Origin: Pseudosulfitobacter pseudonitzschiae
Lineage (GTDB): Bacteria > Pseudomonadota > Alphaproteobacteria > Rhodobacterales > Rhodobacteraceae
DNA length: 64,000 nucleotides
Reading direction: 5' to 3'
Assembly: GCF_900129395.1 (NCBI RefSeq)
Contig: NZ_FQVP01000005.1
Span: 1-64,000, forward strand
Shown: piece after piece, positions 27,282 to 35,663 of the stretch
Layout of the letters: every line of letters starts with the position of its first letter
Numbering within the stretch: position 1 is the stretch's first letter
Made by a program: the position numbers and the translations under genes
Notes under the pieces: model-generated
What the model was told of the DNA's origin: nothing
Seen by the model: the letters and a program-made list of their open reading frames with translations, nothing else
The model's database searches: none

Positions 27282-27725
27282 ATGGCCAAGACACAAGATA
27301 TGACCGCGATGTTCAAAGACATGATGGGTGCATTTCCCGTCGACACAGCCGCGATGGAAGACGCTTTCAAATCCGCAACCACACTGAACGAAAAACTGTC
27401 CGGTGTTGCCCTGGAAGCAGCCGAGAAATCCACCGAAGTGTCCAACAAATGGACCAAGGAAACTCTGGCCAAGCTGGCAGAAATGTCGAAAGCGAAATCC
27501 GAGCCCGCAGACTATGCCAAAGCGATGACCGAATTCGCGTCGTCCACAGCCGAGTTCGCAGCCGAAAACATGGCCGCCTTTGCTGAAATCGCCAAAAAAG
27601 TTCAGATGGATACCGTTGAACTGATGATGGCCGCTGGCAAAGACATGAGCGAAGAAGCTCAGACAGCGATGAAAAAAGCGACAACAGACGCTCAAGCGGC
27701 TGTGAAAAAAGCCACAGCGAAGTAA
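27282..27725 (+). CDS. phaP: Phasin, PHA granule surface protein
   Basis: A 147-residue, almost entirely helical amphipathic protein rich in Ala, Lys, Glu and Met, as expected of phasins that coat PHA granules. Repeated heptad-like stretches (SSTAEFAAENMAAFAEIAKK; MKKATTDAQAAVKKATAK) form the phasin_2 domain and a basic Ala/Lys tail. GAAAGGACAAGTACA precedes the ATG, giving a good ribosome-binding site. It lies between phaC and phaR with its own operator and terminator, so it is probably a separate, strongly expressed unit. Confidence 0.92.
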   Translation: MAKTQDMTAMFKDMMGAFPVDTAAMEDAFKSATTLNEKLSGVALEAAEKSTEVSNKWTKETLAKLAEMSKAKSEPADYAKAMTEFASSTAEFAAENMAAFAEIAKKVQMDTVELMMAAGKDMSEEAQTAMKKATTDAQAAVKKATAK

Positions 27726-27774
27726 TTCGTTTCAAATAACCGCGCGATTTCCTCCCTGTCATTCGCGGTAAATC

Positions 27775-27808
27775 AGGGTGGGTTCCGAAAGGGACCCGCC
27801 CTTTTTTT
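27775..27808 (+). terminator. Intrinsic terminator after phaP
   Basis: Inverted repeat AGGGTGGGTTCC / GGGACCCGCCCT with loop GAAA is followed by seven T residues. It starts 50 bases after the phaP stop. Confidence 0.88.
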
Positions 27809-27905
27809 GTGCCGCACCGCCTGACGGGCTTCAAACCGGTCCGGGCAGGGGGGCACTTCACCGCAATTTGATGATTTCCTTTCCATTTCTGATTTCGCCC
27901 CCTAA

Positions 27906-27918
27906 GCTGCATTGCAGC
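27906..27918. promoter_or_regulatory. Putative PhaR autoregulatory site
   Basis: Perfect palindrome GCTGCATTGCAGC, 24 bases before the phaR GTG. It shares the GCTGCA/TGCAGC core with the phaC and phaP sites, which supports autorepression of phaR. Confidence 0.7.
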
Positions 27919-27941
27919 ACGTAGTCTGGGAGGGTTATTCC

Positions 27942-28517
27942 GTGACGACCAAAGACAAGCCATTGCTGATCAAGCGGTACGCAAGCCGCAGGCTGTATAA
28001 TACCGAAACGTCTGATTATGTGACGTTGGAAGATATCTCGGGGTTTATCCGCGACGGACGCGAGGTTCAGATCGTCGATCTGAAGTCCGGCGACGACCTG
28101 ACGCGGCAATATCTGTTGCAGATCATTGCCGAACACGAAAGCCGTGGCGAAAGCGTTCTGCCGGTGGATGTGTTGAATGACCTGGTGCGCAGCTACATGG
28201 GTGGCAACGCCAGCGTGGTGCCGCAGTTCCTGGAAGCATCCTTTGAGATGTTGCGCAGCGGCCAGAGCCGTATGCTGGAAAACATGGGTGCCATGAACCC
28301 GATCGCCAAGATGCCCGGCCTTGAGGCGATGCAGAAACAACAGGCGGCTTTTGTCAAAGCGATGACAGGCGGCATTGGTGGTCTTCCGACCAACTGGTCC
28401 ACCACGCCGCAGATGGACACGCCAGAGGACGACGTTGACGACGCGCCCGGCGAAGATCTGGATGCGATCAAGAAACAGCTGGCCGAGCTTCAGGCGAAGC
28501 TGTCAAAGTTGAAGTAA
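27942..28517 (+). CDS. phaR: Polyhydroxyalkanoate synthesis repressor
   Basis: A 191-residue regulator that binds both DNA and PHA. The conserved N-terminal domain (IKRYASRRLYNTETSDYVTL) is the PhaR/PHB_acc_N domain; PHB_acc follows around residues 70-110 (LPVDVLNDLVRSYMG). The C-terminus is an acidic linker and a coiled-coil-like end (KKQLAELQAKLSKLK). The start is GTG at 27942 with GGGAGGG at 7 bases; a longer reading from 27912 would run through the operator. Confidence 0.94.
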   Translation: MTTKDKPLLIKRYASRRLYNTETSDYVTLEDISGFIRDGREVQIVDLKSGDDLTRQYLLQIIAEHESRGESVLPVDVLNDLVRSYMGGNASVVPQFLEASFEMLRSGQSRMLENMGAMNPIAKMPGLEAMQKQQAAFVKAMTGGIGGLPTNWSTTPQMDTPEDDVDDAPGEDLDAIKKQLAELQAKLSKLK

Positions 28518-28553
28518 CGCGCAGGCTGCTGTCCTGCGTGGTCTTGTCCATGC

Positions 28554-28584
28554 AAAAAAGGCGGCCATCGAGGCCGCCTTTTTC
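28554..28584. terminator. Bidirectional terminator between phaR and the DegT gene
   Basis: AAAAAAGGCGGCC-ATCGA-GGCCGCCTTTTT has a 7-base GC stem with an A-run on one side and a T-run on the other, so it can serve both convergent genes. Confidence 0.9.
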
Positions 28585-28609
28585 GTGGTCCGTGAGTGTG
28601 GTGGTAATC

Positions 28610-29797
28610 TCAGGTCCCGTAAGCGCGTGTCTCGCCAAAGGCTGTTTCGGCTGCACCCAGCAGGATGTCGGCGACGGCGTCATGTTCGGCGCGTGTCAGG
28701 TGCACGGGCAGGCGCACGTCACAGGCACGCATCAGCATCGCGCGTGTCTGCGGCAGCTCGGGCAGGTCTTTGATGAATTTCCAGTTCCAGAAAGCGCGGG
28801 CGTTGTCGTCGCTCAGGCCAAACACCTGAACGGTGACGCCCTGTGCCTTGGCCGCGGCGACAAAATCCAGAACCTGCGCGTCCGATACGCCTTGGACGTT
28901 GAACTGGATTGAATCCGGTGCGCGGGTTTCAGGGGCCATCGGGGCGGGCACGTCGATCCATGCGCTGGTGTTCAACTGGGCCGCAACATAGTCGTGGCCT
29001 GCCAGACCGTCGGTGACGCGGCGCGCCAGCTCGGGCAGCTGCGGGCGGATCACGGCGGCACTCAGGTTGCCCATGCGCAGGTTGTACAGGGGCAGGGTGT
29101 TCTGATGGGTGGCAAAGGCCTCTTGCAGAACCGGGTGTTTTTTCCAGTTGTGCTCGTACGCGCCCGACATGATCACTGCGCGCGCCACAAGGTCGGCATC
29201 GTCCGTGATCAGAATGCCGCCTTCGCCTGCGTTGATCATCTTGTAGGACTGGAACGAGAAACAGCCGATGCGACCCAATGTGCCGATTTTGCGCCCGTGC
29301 CACAGTGTGCCCAGCGAATGTGCGGCGTCTTCGATCACCGGAACGCCTGCGGCGTCGCACAGGCCCATGATCGCATCCATGTCTGACGTGTGGCCGCGCA
29401 TGTGGCTGACGATCACGGCGCTGACGGTCGGCAGTTTGGCTGCGAAATCGTGCATGTCGATGCGATAGTTGTCGCCCACTTCACATAGCACGGGCAGGCA
29501 ATCGGCGTGCAAAACGGAAGAGGGGACAGCGGCAAAGGTAAATCCGGGGATCAGCACCCGCGCATCGCGGGGCAGGTCCAGCGCCTTGAGCGACAAGAAC
29601 AGCGCCGCCGAACAGGACGACACGGCCAGCGCGTATTTGCTGCCCATCATCTGTGCGAACTCTGCCTCAAGCAATGTGACGGGCGAGTCGGATGCAGCGG
29701 TGTAACGGAACAGGTCGCCCGATTGCAGAAGCCGGTCAATCTCGGCCTTTGCGGCCTCTGGGATCGGCTCGGCGTGATGCATGTTTGGCAGGGACAT
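28610..29797 (-). CDS. DegT/DnrJ/EryC1/StrS-family PLP aminotransferase
   Basis: A 395-residue fold-type I PLP enzyme of the sugar aminotransferase family. The PLP lysine is in FQSYKMINAGEGG, the phosphate/Asp region is VPVIEDAAHSLGT, and the early SSCSAALFLSLKAL loop is normal. Family members usually aminate keto-sugars for surface polysaccharides, but no sugar pathway genes are adjacent. It may belong with the amine-catabolism block to its right, though a 128-base gap separates them. Confidence 0.88.
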   Translation of the reverse strand: MSLPNMHHAEPIPEAAKAEIDRLLQSGDLFRYTAASDSPVTLLEAEFAQMMGSKYALAVSSCSAALFLSLKALDLPRDARVLIPGFTFAAVPSSVLHADCLPVLCEVGDNYRIDMHDFAAKLPTVSAVIVSHMRGHTSDMDAIMGLCDAAGVPVIEDAAHSLGTLWHGRKIGTLGRIGCFSFQSYKMINAGEGGILITDDADLVARAVIMSGAYEHNWKKHPVLQEAFATHQNTLPLYNLRMGNLSAAVIRPQLPELARRVTDGLAGHDYVAAQLNTSAWIDVPAPMAPETRAPDSIQFNVQGVSDAQVLDFVAAAKAQGVTVQVFGLSDDNARAFWNWKFIKDLPELPQTRAMLMRACDVRLPVHLTRAEHDAVADILLGAAETAFGETRAYGT

Positions 29798-29925
29798 ATT
29801 TGTGTTTCCTTAACTGCGGTTTTCAATTTCGTAAAACAGTTACGCAGAAAAGGAAACGCTTTTGTGACGGGGCACCCGTTTTCGGCGGTGTTGTGCAGTT
29901 TTCAAACGATGCGTGAAGGGGCGCG

Positions 29926-31230
29926 TCAGATGCCCAGACGGTCGCGCAGCGCGTACCATGTCATCGCCAGCGCCAGCAGCGGCGCGCGCATGGCCGGGCC
30001 GCCGGGGAAGGGCGTGGTGGGGATCGCGGCCATGGCGTCGAACCCGTCGCTTTGCCCCTCGATCGCCAGTGCCATCAGTTGCCCCGCGTGGGTGGCGGTG
30101 CCCAGCCCGTGTCCCGAATAGCCCGAAGCCGACAGGATGTTCGGCGCAATCCGCGCCAGATAGGGCAGGCGTTTCATCGTGATGCCCAGCGTGCCGCCCC
30201 AAGCATAGTCGATGCGCACATCTTTCAGATGCGGAAACACCACGGACATGGGCCCGCGCACCTTGGACGAAATATCGGCGGGGAATTTGTAGCCATAGCT
30301 TTCGCCGCCGCCGAACAGCAGGCGGCCATCGTGGCTGAGGCGGAAGTAGTTCACGACAAAGCGGCTGTCGGCCACCGCCACGTCTTGTCGCAACACGTCT
30401 TTGGCCGCTGCGCCCAGCGGTTCGGTGGCCGCGATGAAATTGTTGATCGGCATGACCCGCGCAGCCGTCTTGCGTTCCAGTCCGCCCAGATAGCCGTTGC
30501 AGGCCAGCACCACGTGATCGGCGACGACACGGCCGCCGTCGGTGCGCACCGACGCCTTGGTTCCGTGGTCGATGTGCTGGGCGGCAGACCCTTCGAATAT
30601 GCGCACGCCTGCGGCCTCGCAGGCCCGGGCCAGTCCCAGCGCCAGGTTCAGCGGATGCAGATGCGCCGCGTCGTGGTCCAGAATGCCACCGCAATAGTCG
30701 GGAGAGGGGCAGACTTCGGCGGCAAAGCTGTCCGCGTCAAATGTCTCGATCTGATAGCCGTAAACCCGGTCCATATGCGCGGCATAGTCATGCAAGCCTG
30801 CGACGTCGCCCTTGTCCGAGGCGCTCCACGCGACGCCGGGTTTCAGGTGACAGTCGATCTGGTGCCTGGCGATCAGCCCCTTGACCAGGTGCTTGGCATC
30901 CTCGCCCAGATCCCACAGCGTGCGCGCGGCCTCGATCCCCAGCATCTTTTCCAGCTTGGGTTGCTCGACCCGCTGGCCCGACCCCAACTGCCCGCCATTG
31001 CGCCCGGACGCGCCAAAGCCCACGCGCTGCGCGTCGATCAGCACCACGTCACGCCCCGCTTCGGCCAGATGCAGTGCTGCGGAAAGCCCGGTGTAGCCGC
31101 CACCAACCACACAGACATCCGCCTTGGTCTCGCCTTTCAGTGGCGCAAAGGGGGGCAGGGTGTTCGCGGTCGCGGCATACCAGCTGTCAGGGTAGGCCCC
31201 CAAGGTGTCATTCGCGTAAAGCAGGTTCAC
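29926..31230 (-). CDS. puuB: FAD-dependent amine oxidase, PuuB-like (gamma-glutamylputrescine oxidase type)
   Basis: A 434-residue DAO-family flavoenzyme. The FAD-binding Rossmann motif is VCVVGGGYTGLSAALHLAE, followed by GFGASGRNGGQLGSGQ, and SGYSGHGLGTATHAGQ is near the C-terminus. The same layout occurs in PuuB, which oxidises gamma-glutamylputrescine. The GTG at 31230 is preferred: it yields the family N-terminus (NLLYANDTLGAYPDSWYAAT), whereas the TTG at 31257 adds nine unrelated residues. It is last in a run with GlnA-like ligases, and a terminator separates it, so it may have its own transcript. Confidence 0.85.
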   Translation of the reverse strand: MNLLYANDTLGAYPDSWYAATANTLPPFAPLKGETKADVCVVGGGYTGLSAALHLAEAGRDVVLIDAQRVGFGASGRNGGQLGSGQRVEQPKLEKMLGIEAARTLWDLGEDAKHLVKGLIARHQIDCHLKPGVAWSASDKGDVAGLHDYAAHMDRVYGYQIETFDADSFAAEVCPSPDYCGGILDHDAAHLHPLNLALGLARACEAAGVRIFEGSAAQHIDHGTKASVRTDGGRVVADHVVLACNGYLGGLERKTAARVMPINNFIAATEPLGAAAKDVLRQDVAVADSRFVVNYFRLSHDGRLLFGGGESYGYKFPADISSKVRGPMSVVFPHLKDVRIDYAWGGTLGITMKRLPYLARIAPNILSASGYSGHGLGTATHAGQLMALAIEGQSDGFDAMAAIPTTPFPGGPAMRAPLLALAMTWYALRDRLGI

Positions 31231-31255
31231 TGGGGCTGCATTCCTTCGAAGGTTC

Positions 31256-31285
31256 AAAAAGCCCCCCGGAGAACCGGGGGGGCAA
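31256..31285 (-). terminator. Terminator after the first GlnA-like gene
   Basis: On the minus strand, stem GCCCCCCGG / CCGGGGGGC with loop TTCT is followed by TTTTT. It lies just after the ligase stop at 31292 and before the oxidase start. Confidence 0.85.
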
Positions 31286-31291
31286 CACGCG

Positions 31292-32656
31292 TTAGGCGTT
31301 CAGCAAGAGGTGCTCGCGTTCCCACGGGCTGATGACTTGCAGGAACTCGTCATATTCGGCGCGTTTCACGATGGAATAGACGCGGCCAAAGTCGGGCCCC
31401 AGCACTTCTTGCAACGCGTGGGCGGCGTCGAACCCTTCCAGCGCCTGACCCATGTCGCGGGGGATGTCGCCTTCGCCTTCATAGGCATCGCCCTTGAACT
31501 CGGGCTTGGGCTGGGTCGCTTCGATCAGGCCCAGATAGCCACAGGCCAGCGAAGCCGCGATGCCCAGATAGGGGTTGCAGTCCATGCCCGCGATGCGGTT
31601 CTCGACCCTGCGCGCTCCGGGTGAGGACAGTGGCACGCGGATGCCCGTGGTGCGGTTGTCGCGGCCCCATTCCAGGTTGATCGGTGCGGCGTGGTCCTTC
31701 ACGTACCGGCGGTAGCTGTTCACATAGGGCGCCATCACGGCCAGCGCGTCGGGCATGTGGTTTTGCAGCCCTGCGATGAAGTGATAGAATTCGGGCGTTT
31801 CGGCCCCGTCGGCGTCGGAAAAGATGTTCTCGCCGGTTTTCAGGTCCAGCACCGAATGGTGGATGTGCATGGCCGAGCCGGGTTCCTGCGCGATGGGTTT
31901 GGCCATGAAGGTGGCGAAACAGTCGTGACGCAGGGCCGCCTCGCGGATCAGCCGTTTGAAGTAGAACACTTCGTCGGCCAGCTTGATCGGGTTGCCGTGG
32001 CGCAGGTTGATTTCCAACTGGCCCGCGCCGCCTTCCTGCGTGATGCCGTCGATCTCGAACCCTTGGGCCTCGGCGAAATCGTAGATATCGTCGATCACGG
32101 GGCCGAATTCGTCGACGGCGGTCATCGAATAGGCCTGACGCGCCGCGGCCGGACGGCCCGAGCGGCCCATCATCGGTTCGATTTCCTTGGCAGGGTCGAT
32201 GTTGCGCGCCACAAGGTAGAATTCCATCTCGGGGGCCACGACCGGTTTCCATCCCTTGTCGTGGTACAGTTGCACCACGCGGCGCAGCACGTTGCGCGGG
32301 CTGAAAGGCACCGGCACGCCATCGCGGTCATAGGCGTCGTGGATCACCTGCAACGTCCAGTCGCCGGTCCACGGGGCGGCGGTGGCCGTGTCCATGTCGG
32401 GGCGCAGGATCATGTCGCGTTCGATAAACCCGTCTGCGCCCGCTGCTTCGCCCCAGTCACCGGTGATGGTCTGGAAAAAGATGCTGTCGGGCAGGTGGAA
32501 GTAATCCTGCCGCATGAATTTTGACGCAGGCACCGCCTTGCCGCGGGCAATGCCGGGCAGGTCCGAGACGATACATTCCACCTCGTCCAGACGCCGCCCC
32601 TCGAGATAGGCCTGCGCCGCTTCGGGAAGGTCTTCCAACCAGCTTTCGTCGGCCAT
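31292..32656 (-). CDS. puuA: Glutamine-synthetase-like gamma-glutamyl-amine ligase, PuuA-like
   Basis: A 454-residue GS-fold ligase that probably forms a gamma-glutamyl amide from glutamate and an amine with ATP. GS motifs are present: EGGAGQLEINLRHG, GSAMHIHHSVLD and NRTTGIRVPL. The N-terminus diverges from true glutamine synthetase, as in PuuA and related enzymes. Its ATG overlaps the upstream amidotransferase stop by one base. The amine substrate is not determined. Confidence 0.88.
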   Translation of the reverse strand: MADESWLEDLPEAAQAYLEGRRLDEVECIVSDLPGIARGKAVPASKFMRQDYFHLPDSIFFQTITGDWGEAAGADGFIERDMILRPDMDTATAAPWTGDWTLQVIHDAYDRDGVPVPFSPRNVLRRVVQLYHDKGWKPVVAPEMEFYLVARNIDPAKEIEPMMGRSGRPAAARQAYSMTAVDEFGPVIDDIYDFAEAQGFEIDGITQEGGAGQLEINLRHGNPIKLADEVFYFKRLIREAALRHDCFATFMAKPIAQEPGSAMHIHHSVLDLKTGENIFSDADGAETPEFYHFIAGLQNHMPDALAVMAPYVNSYRRYVKDHAAPINLEWGRDNRTTGIRVPLSSPGARRVENRIAGMDCNPYLGIAASLACGYLGLIEATQPKPEFKGDAYEGEGDIPRDMGQALEGFDAAHALQEVLGPDFGRVYSIVKRAEYDEFLQVISPWEREHLLLNA

Positions 32657-33336
32657 TATGCTCTCTCTTTCTTGAAAAACTCGGCCATGAATGTGCCGAT
32701 CTCTGAACTGTTGTCCGCGTCGTTCAAATGCGAACTGGCGTCCTGCAGCTGTGCATCCGGCACCACGCCCTTGCCGCGATAGCGGATCAGCCCGTCGATC
32801 ACCTTGCTGTCAAACTCGGGGTGGGGCTGGATGGTCCAGATGCTGTCGCCATAAAGCAGCGCCGCCGTGGCGCAGAAATCGCTGGCCCCGACCACGCGGG
32901 CGCCGGGGGGAACCTCGACCACCTGATCCTGATGCCAGGCGTTCAGGGCCATCTTGGCCCCGTGAAGGTCGTATTCCGTACGCCCCACCGACCAGCCGCC
33001 ATCGTATTTCACCACCTTGCCCCCCAGGGCTTGAGCGATGATCTGGTGACCAAAGCACACGCCGATCAGCGGTTGGCCCGCATCGCGGATCTGGCGGATG
33101 AAATCTTCGAGCGGGGGAATAAAGGGCAGGTCTTCGTATGCGCCGTGTTTCGAGCCGGTGATCAGCCATCCGTCGGCGTCGTGGATGCTGTCGGGGAATT
33201 TCATGTCCACCACGTCGAAGGTCACGAATTCCAGATCGTGCCCCCCAAGCAAGCGTTGGAACATCGCGTCATAGTCGCCGTGGTCTTTGTATACTTCCGC
33301 TGCGGCGTGGCCGGTTTGCAGAATGCCGATCTTCAT
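32656..33336 (-). CDS. Class I glutamine amidotransferase
   Basis: A 226-residue GATase1-fold protein. The nucleophile is C94 in IGVCFGHQ, and the His/Glu pair is in IQPHPEF. In this context it may hydrolyse gamma-glutamyl products, as PuuD does for gamma-glutamyl-GABA, but the sequence is nearer the GMP-synthase-like group than PuuD itself. It starts with CAGGTGA before the ATG and ends inside the next ligase start. A TTTGATCAAA palindrome lies 11 bases upstream. Confidence 0.87.
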   Translation of the reverse strand: MKIGILQTGHAAAEVYKDHGDYDAMFQRLLGGHDLEFVTFDVVDMKFPDSIHDADGWLITGSKHGAYEDLPFIPPLEDFIRQIRDAGQPLIGVCFGHQIIAQALGGKVVKYDGGWSVGRTEYDLHGAKMALNAWHQDQVVEVPPGARVVGASDFCATAALLYGDSIWTIQPHPEFDSKVIDGLIRYRGKGVVPDAQLQDASSHLNDADNSSEIGTFMAEFFKKERA

Positions 33337-33346
33337 GAGTCACCTG

Positions 33347-33358
33347 ATTTGATCAAAT
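33347..33358. promoter_or_regulatory. Palindrome ATTTGATCAAAT upstream of the amidotransferase gene
   Basis: A perfect 12-base palindrome between the second ligase gene and the amidotransferase. Its TTTGATCAAA core is repeated at 34796, so a shared regulator is possible. Confidence 0.5.
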
Positions 33359-33399
33359 TTCCGCAGGGCGACGGGTGTCGCCCTGCGTTGGAGTAAAGC

Positions 33400-34734
33400 C
33401 TACACGGTATCGAGGTAAACTTCGACCCGCTCTTCCGGGGTCAGCTCTTCCATGTATTTTGCCTCTTGGCGCTTGGTCATCGTAAAGTTGCGGATCAGGC
33501 CGGGGGCAAAGATGCGCGCAATCTCGGGGCTGGCTTCAAAGGCGTCTATGGCCTTGGTCCAGTTGGCGGGCACCTGCGGCAGATCCTGATCATAGCCGTT
33601 GCCGGTGATCGGCGCAGGCGGGTCGATCTTGTCTTCCAATCCGTTCAGCGCGGCACCCAGAACGGCGGCGACAGACAGATAGGGGTTCACGTCGCCACCC
33701 GCCTGACGGTGTTCGATCCGCCGCGCGGCAGGTGCGCCCGAGGGCACGCGAATCGCCGCTGTGCGATTTTCGTAGGCCCAGGCCACGCCCGTGGGCGCGT
33801 GCGCGCCGGGCACCAGACGGTCAAAGCTGTTGTGATGCGGCGCAAAGATCAGGGTCGAGCCGGGCATCGCCGCGAGACAGCCCTGGATGGCATGGCGCAG
33901 CGCGTCCGAACCCAGTTCGGTGCCGTCGTCAAAGATGTTCTTGCCGTTCTTGTCGAGGATCGAGAAGTGCATGTGCAGGCCCGAGCCTGCGTAATCTTCG
34001 TAGGGTTTGGCCATGAATGACGCGGCAAAACCGTGTTTGCGGGCCATGCCGCGCACCAACATCTTGAACAGCCACGCATCATCCGCTGCCTTCAGGGCGT
34101 CGGGCTGGTGCATCATGTTGATTTCGAACTGGCCCAGACCGGCCTCGGAAATCGCGGTGTCTGCGGGAATGTCCATCAGGTCGCAGGCGTCGTAAAGCTC
34201 GGTAAAGAACTGGTCGAACTGGTCCAGTGCGCGCAGGCTGAGGATCTCGCCGGCAACACGGCGTTTGCCCGAGCGGGGCGATACAGGCACCCGCAGGTCA
34301 CGGCCCGAATCGTCGATCAGGAAGAACTCAAGCTCGACCGCGACCACGGGCGTCAGCCCCAGATCGGTAAACCGTTGCTGCACGGCGGCCAGCGCATGGC
34401 GCGGATCGCCCTCAAAGGGGCGGCCATCCTCGTGGAACATCCAGATCGGCATCAGCCCCGTGGGCGTGTCCAGCCACGGCATCCGCACGAATCCGCGGTT
34501 GGTGGGTTTCAGCACGCCGTCGCGGTCACCGCTTTCCATCACCAGCGGGCTGTCGTCGATGTCTTCGCCCCAGATATCAAGGTTCATCACTGACATTGGA
34601 AAACGGGTGCCGTCTTCGATCACCTTGTCGGCAAAGCGCACAGGTACACGTTTGCCGCGTGGTTGTCCGTTCAGATCAGATGCCGCGACGCGGATCGCGC
34701 GAATGTCGGGGTTGGATTTCAGCCAGTCGTCCAT
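33400..34734 (-). CDS. Second glutamine-synthetase-like gamma-glutamyl-amine ligase
   Basis: A 444-residue GS-fold ligase, paralogous to the one at 31292. GS motifs are EAGLGQFEINMMHQ, GSGLHMHFSILDKNG and NRTAAIRVPSGAPA. The N-terminus DWLKSNPDIRAIRVAASDLN is of the PuuA/GlnT type. Two such ligases beside one oxidase suggest different amines or a two-step route. The ATG at 34734 is favoured; the longer start at 34761 adds nine residues. It stops 63 bases before the amidotransferase start. Confidence 0.88.
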   Translation of the reverse strand: MDDWLKSNPDIRAIRVAASDLNGQPRGKRVPVRFADKVIEDGTRFPMSVMNLDIWGEDIDDSPLVMESGDRDGVLKPTNRGFVRMPWLDTPTGLMPIWMFHEDGRPFEGDPRHALAAVQQRFTDLGLTPVVAVELEFFLIDDSGRDLRVPVSPRSGKRRVAGEILSLRALDQFDQFFTELYDACDLMDIPADTAISEAGLGQFEINMMHQPDALKAADDAWLFKMLVRGMARKHGFAASFMAKPYEDYAGSGLHMHFSILDKNGKNIFDDGTELGSDALRHAIQGCLAAMPGSTLIFAPHHNSFDRLVPGAHAPTGVAWAYENRTAAIRVPSGAPAARRIEHRQAGGDVNPYLSVAAVLGAALNGLEDKIDPPAPITGNGYDQDLPQVPANWTKAIDAFEASPEIARIFAPGLIRNFTMTKRQEAKYMEELTPEERVEVYLDTV

Positions 34735-34795
34735 GGGGTGCTCTCGGTTTATTCTGCCCATGAATATCTCTGCGAAGGGTGTAAAGTCTACGAAA

Positions 34796-34805
34796 TTTGA
34801 TCAAA
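34796..34805. promoter_or_regulatory. Palindrome TTTGATCAAA upstream of the second ligase gene
   Basis: A 10-base palindrome 62 bases before the ligase ATG, in the spacer after the permease genes. It shares its core with the site at 33347. Confidence 0.5.
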
Positions 34806-34856
34806 AGTTTTCGCAAGCTTCGAAAAACCCCTTATCCGACCAATTTCAGAGCAGTG

Positions 34857-35663
34857 TCATCTGATCAAATTCATGCGCATTTTGAGCCGTGGCCGCGTGT
34901 TTGCAGGCAGGTGCCGGTTCAGATGCCGGTTCACAAGCCCGAACAATGAGACGATGACCAGCGTCAACAGGATGAAATATCCCGCAAGGATCGGATAGGG
35001 CACGAAAGGGTTGAACGTCTTGTCAGCGAAATAGCTCGCGTAATAAAGAGCGTCGCCACGTTGCTGCCAGGCAGGAAAGCCGCTGAAGAACACCAGTGTC
35101 GTGGCGTGAAACAAAAAGATCGCCTCGTTCGTGTAGGCGGGCCAGGCCAGCCGCAGCATGGTCGGCCAGACGATGCGTCGGAACCGGGGCCAGCCGGACA
35201 TGCCATAGGCATCGGCTGCTTCGGTGTCGCCCTTGGGGATGGATTGCAGCGCGCCATAAAAGATCTCGGCCGAGTAGGCGGCGGTGTTCAGGAACAGCAC
35301 GATCAGCGCGCCCAGCCATGCAGCCGTGAAGTTGCCAAAGAAGGGATAGCTGCTCTTGAGCGACAGAAACAGGAAGTAGGCAAAGAAGAACTGGATGAAC
35401 AGCGGCGAGCCGCGGAACAGGAAGATGAACCATTCGGCAGGCTTGCGCAGCGCTGCGCGCGGTGACGCCTTGGCCACGGCCAGGGCAGTGGCCATGAAGA
35501 AACCGGTCAGCAGGGCAAAGACGCCAAAGTAGATGTTCCAGATCATGCCCGAACCGATCAGGGTGACCTGCTCACACAAGGTAAAGTCGGACCGGGGCAG
35601 CAACCGTTCGCCAAAGCCCAGCGACCGGAAGGCGTAGGACTGGATGGTGTCGATACAGCTCAT
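34857..35663 (-). CDS. Polar amino-acid/amine ABC transporter permease (second)
   Basis: A 268-residue inner-membrane permease of the HisM/HisQ family. The EAA-type loop EAADAYGMSGWPRFRRIVWP contacts the ATPase, and about five helices surround it. AAAGGAAAG precedes the ATG at 35663, which overlaps the stop of the first permease by 4 bases. The C-terminal stretch ends in basic residues after the last helix. Confidence 0.9.
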   Translation of the reverse strand: MSCIDTIQSYAFRSLGFGERLLPRSDFTLCEQVTLIGSGMIWNIYFGVFALLTGFFMATALAVAKASPRAALRKPAEWFIFLFRGSPLFIQFFFAYFLFLSLKSSYPFFGNFTAAWLGALIVLFLNTAAYSAEIFYGALQSIPKGDTEAADAYGMSGWPRFRRIVWPTMLRLAWPAYTNEAIFLFHATTLVFFSGFPAWQQRGDALYYASYFADKTFNPFVPYPILAGYFILLTLVIVSLFGLVNRHLNRHLPANTRPRLKMRMNLIR

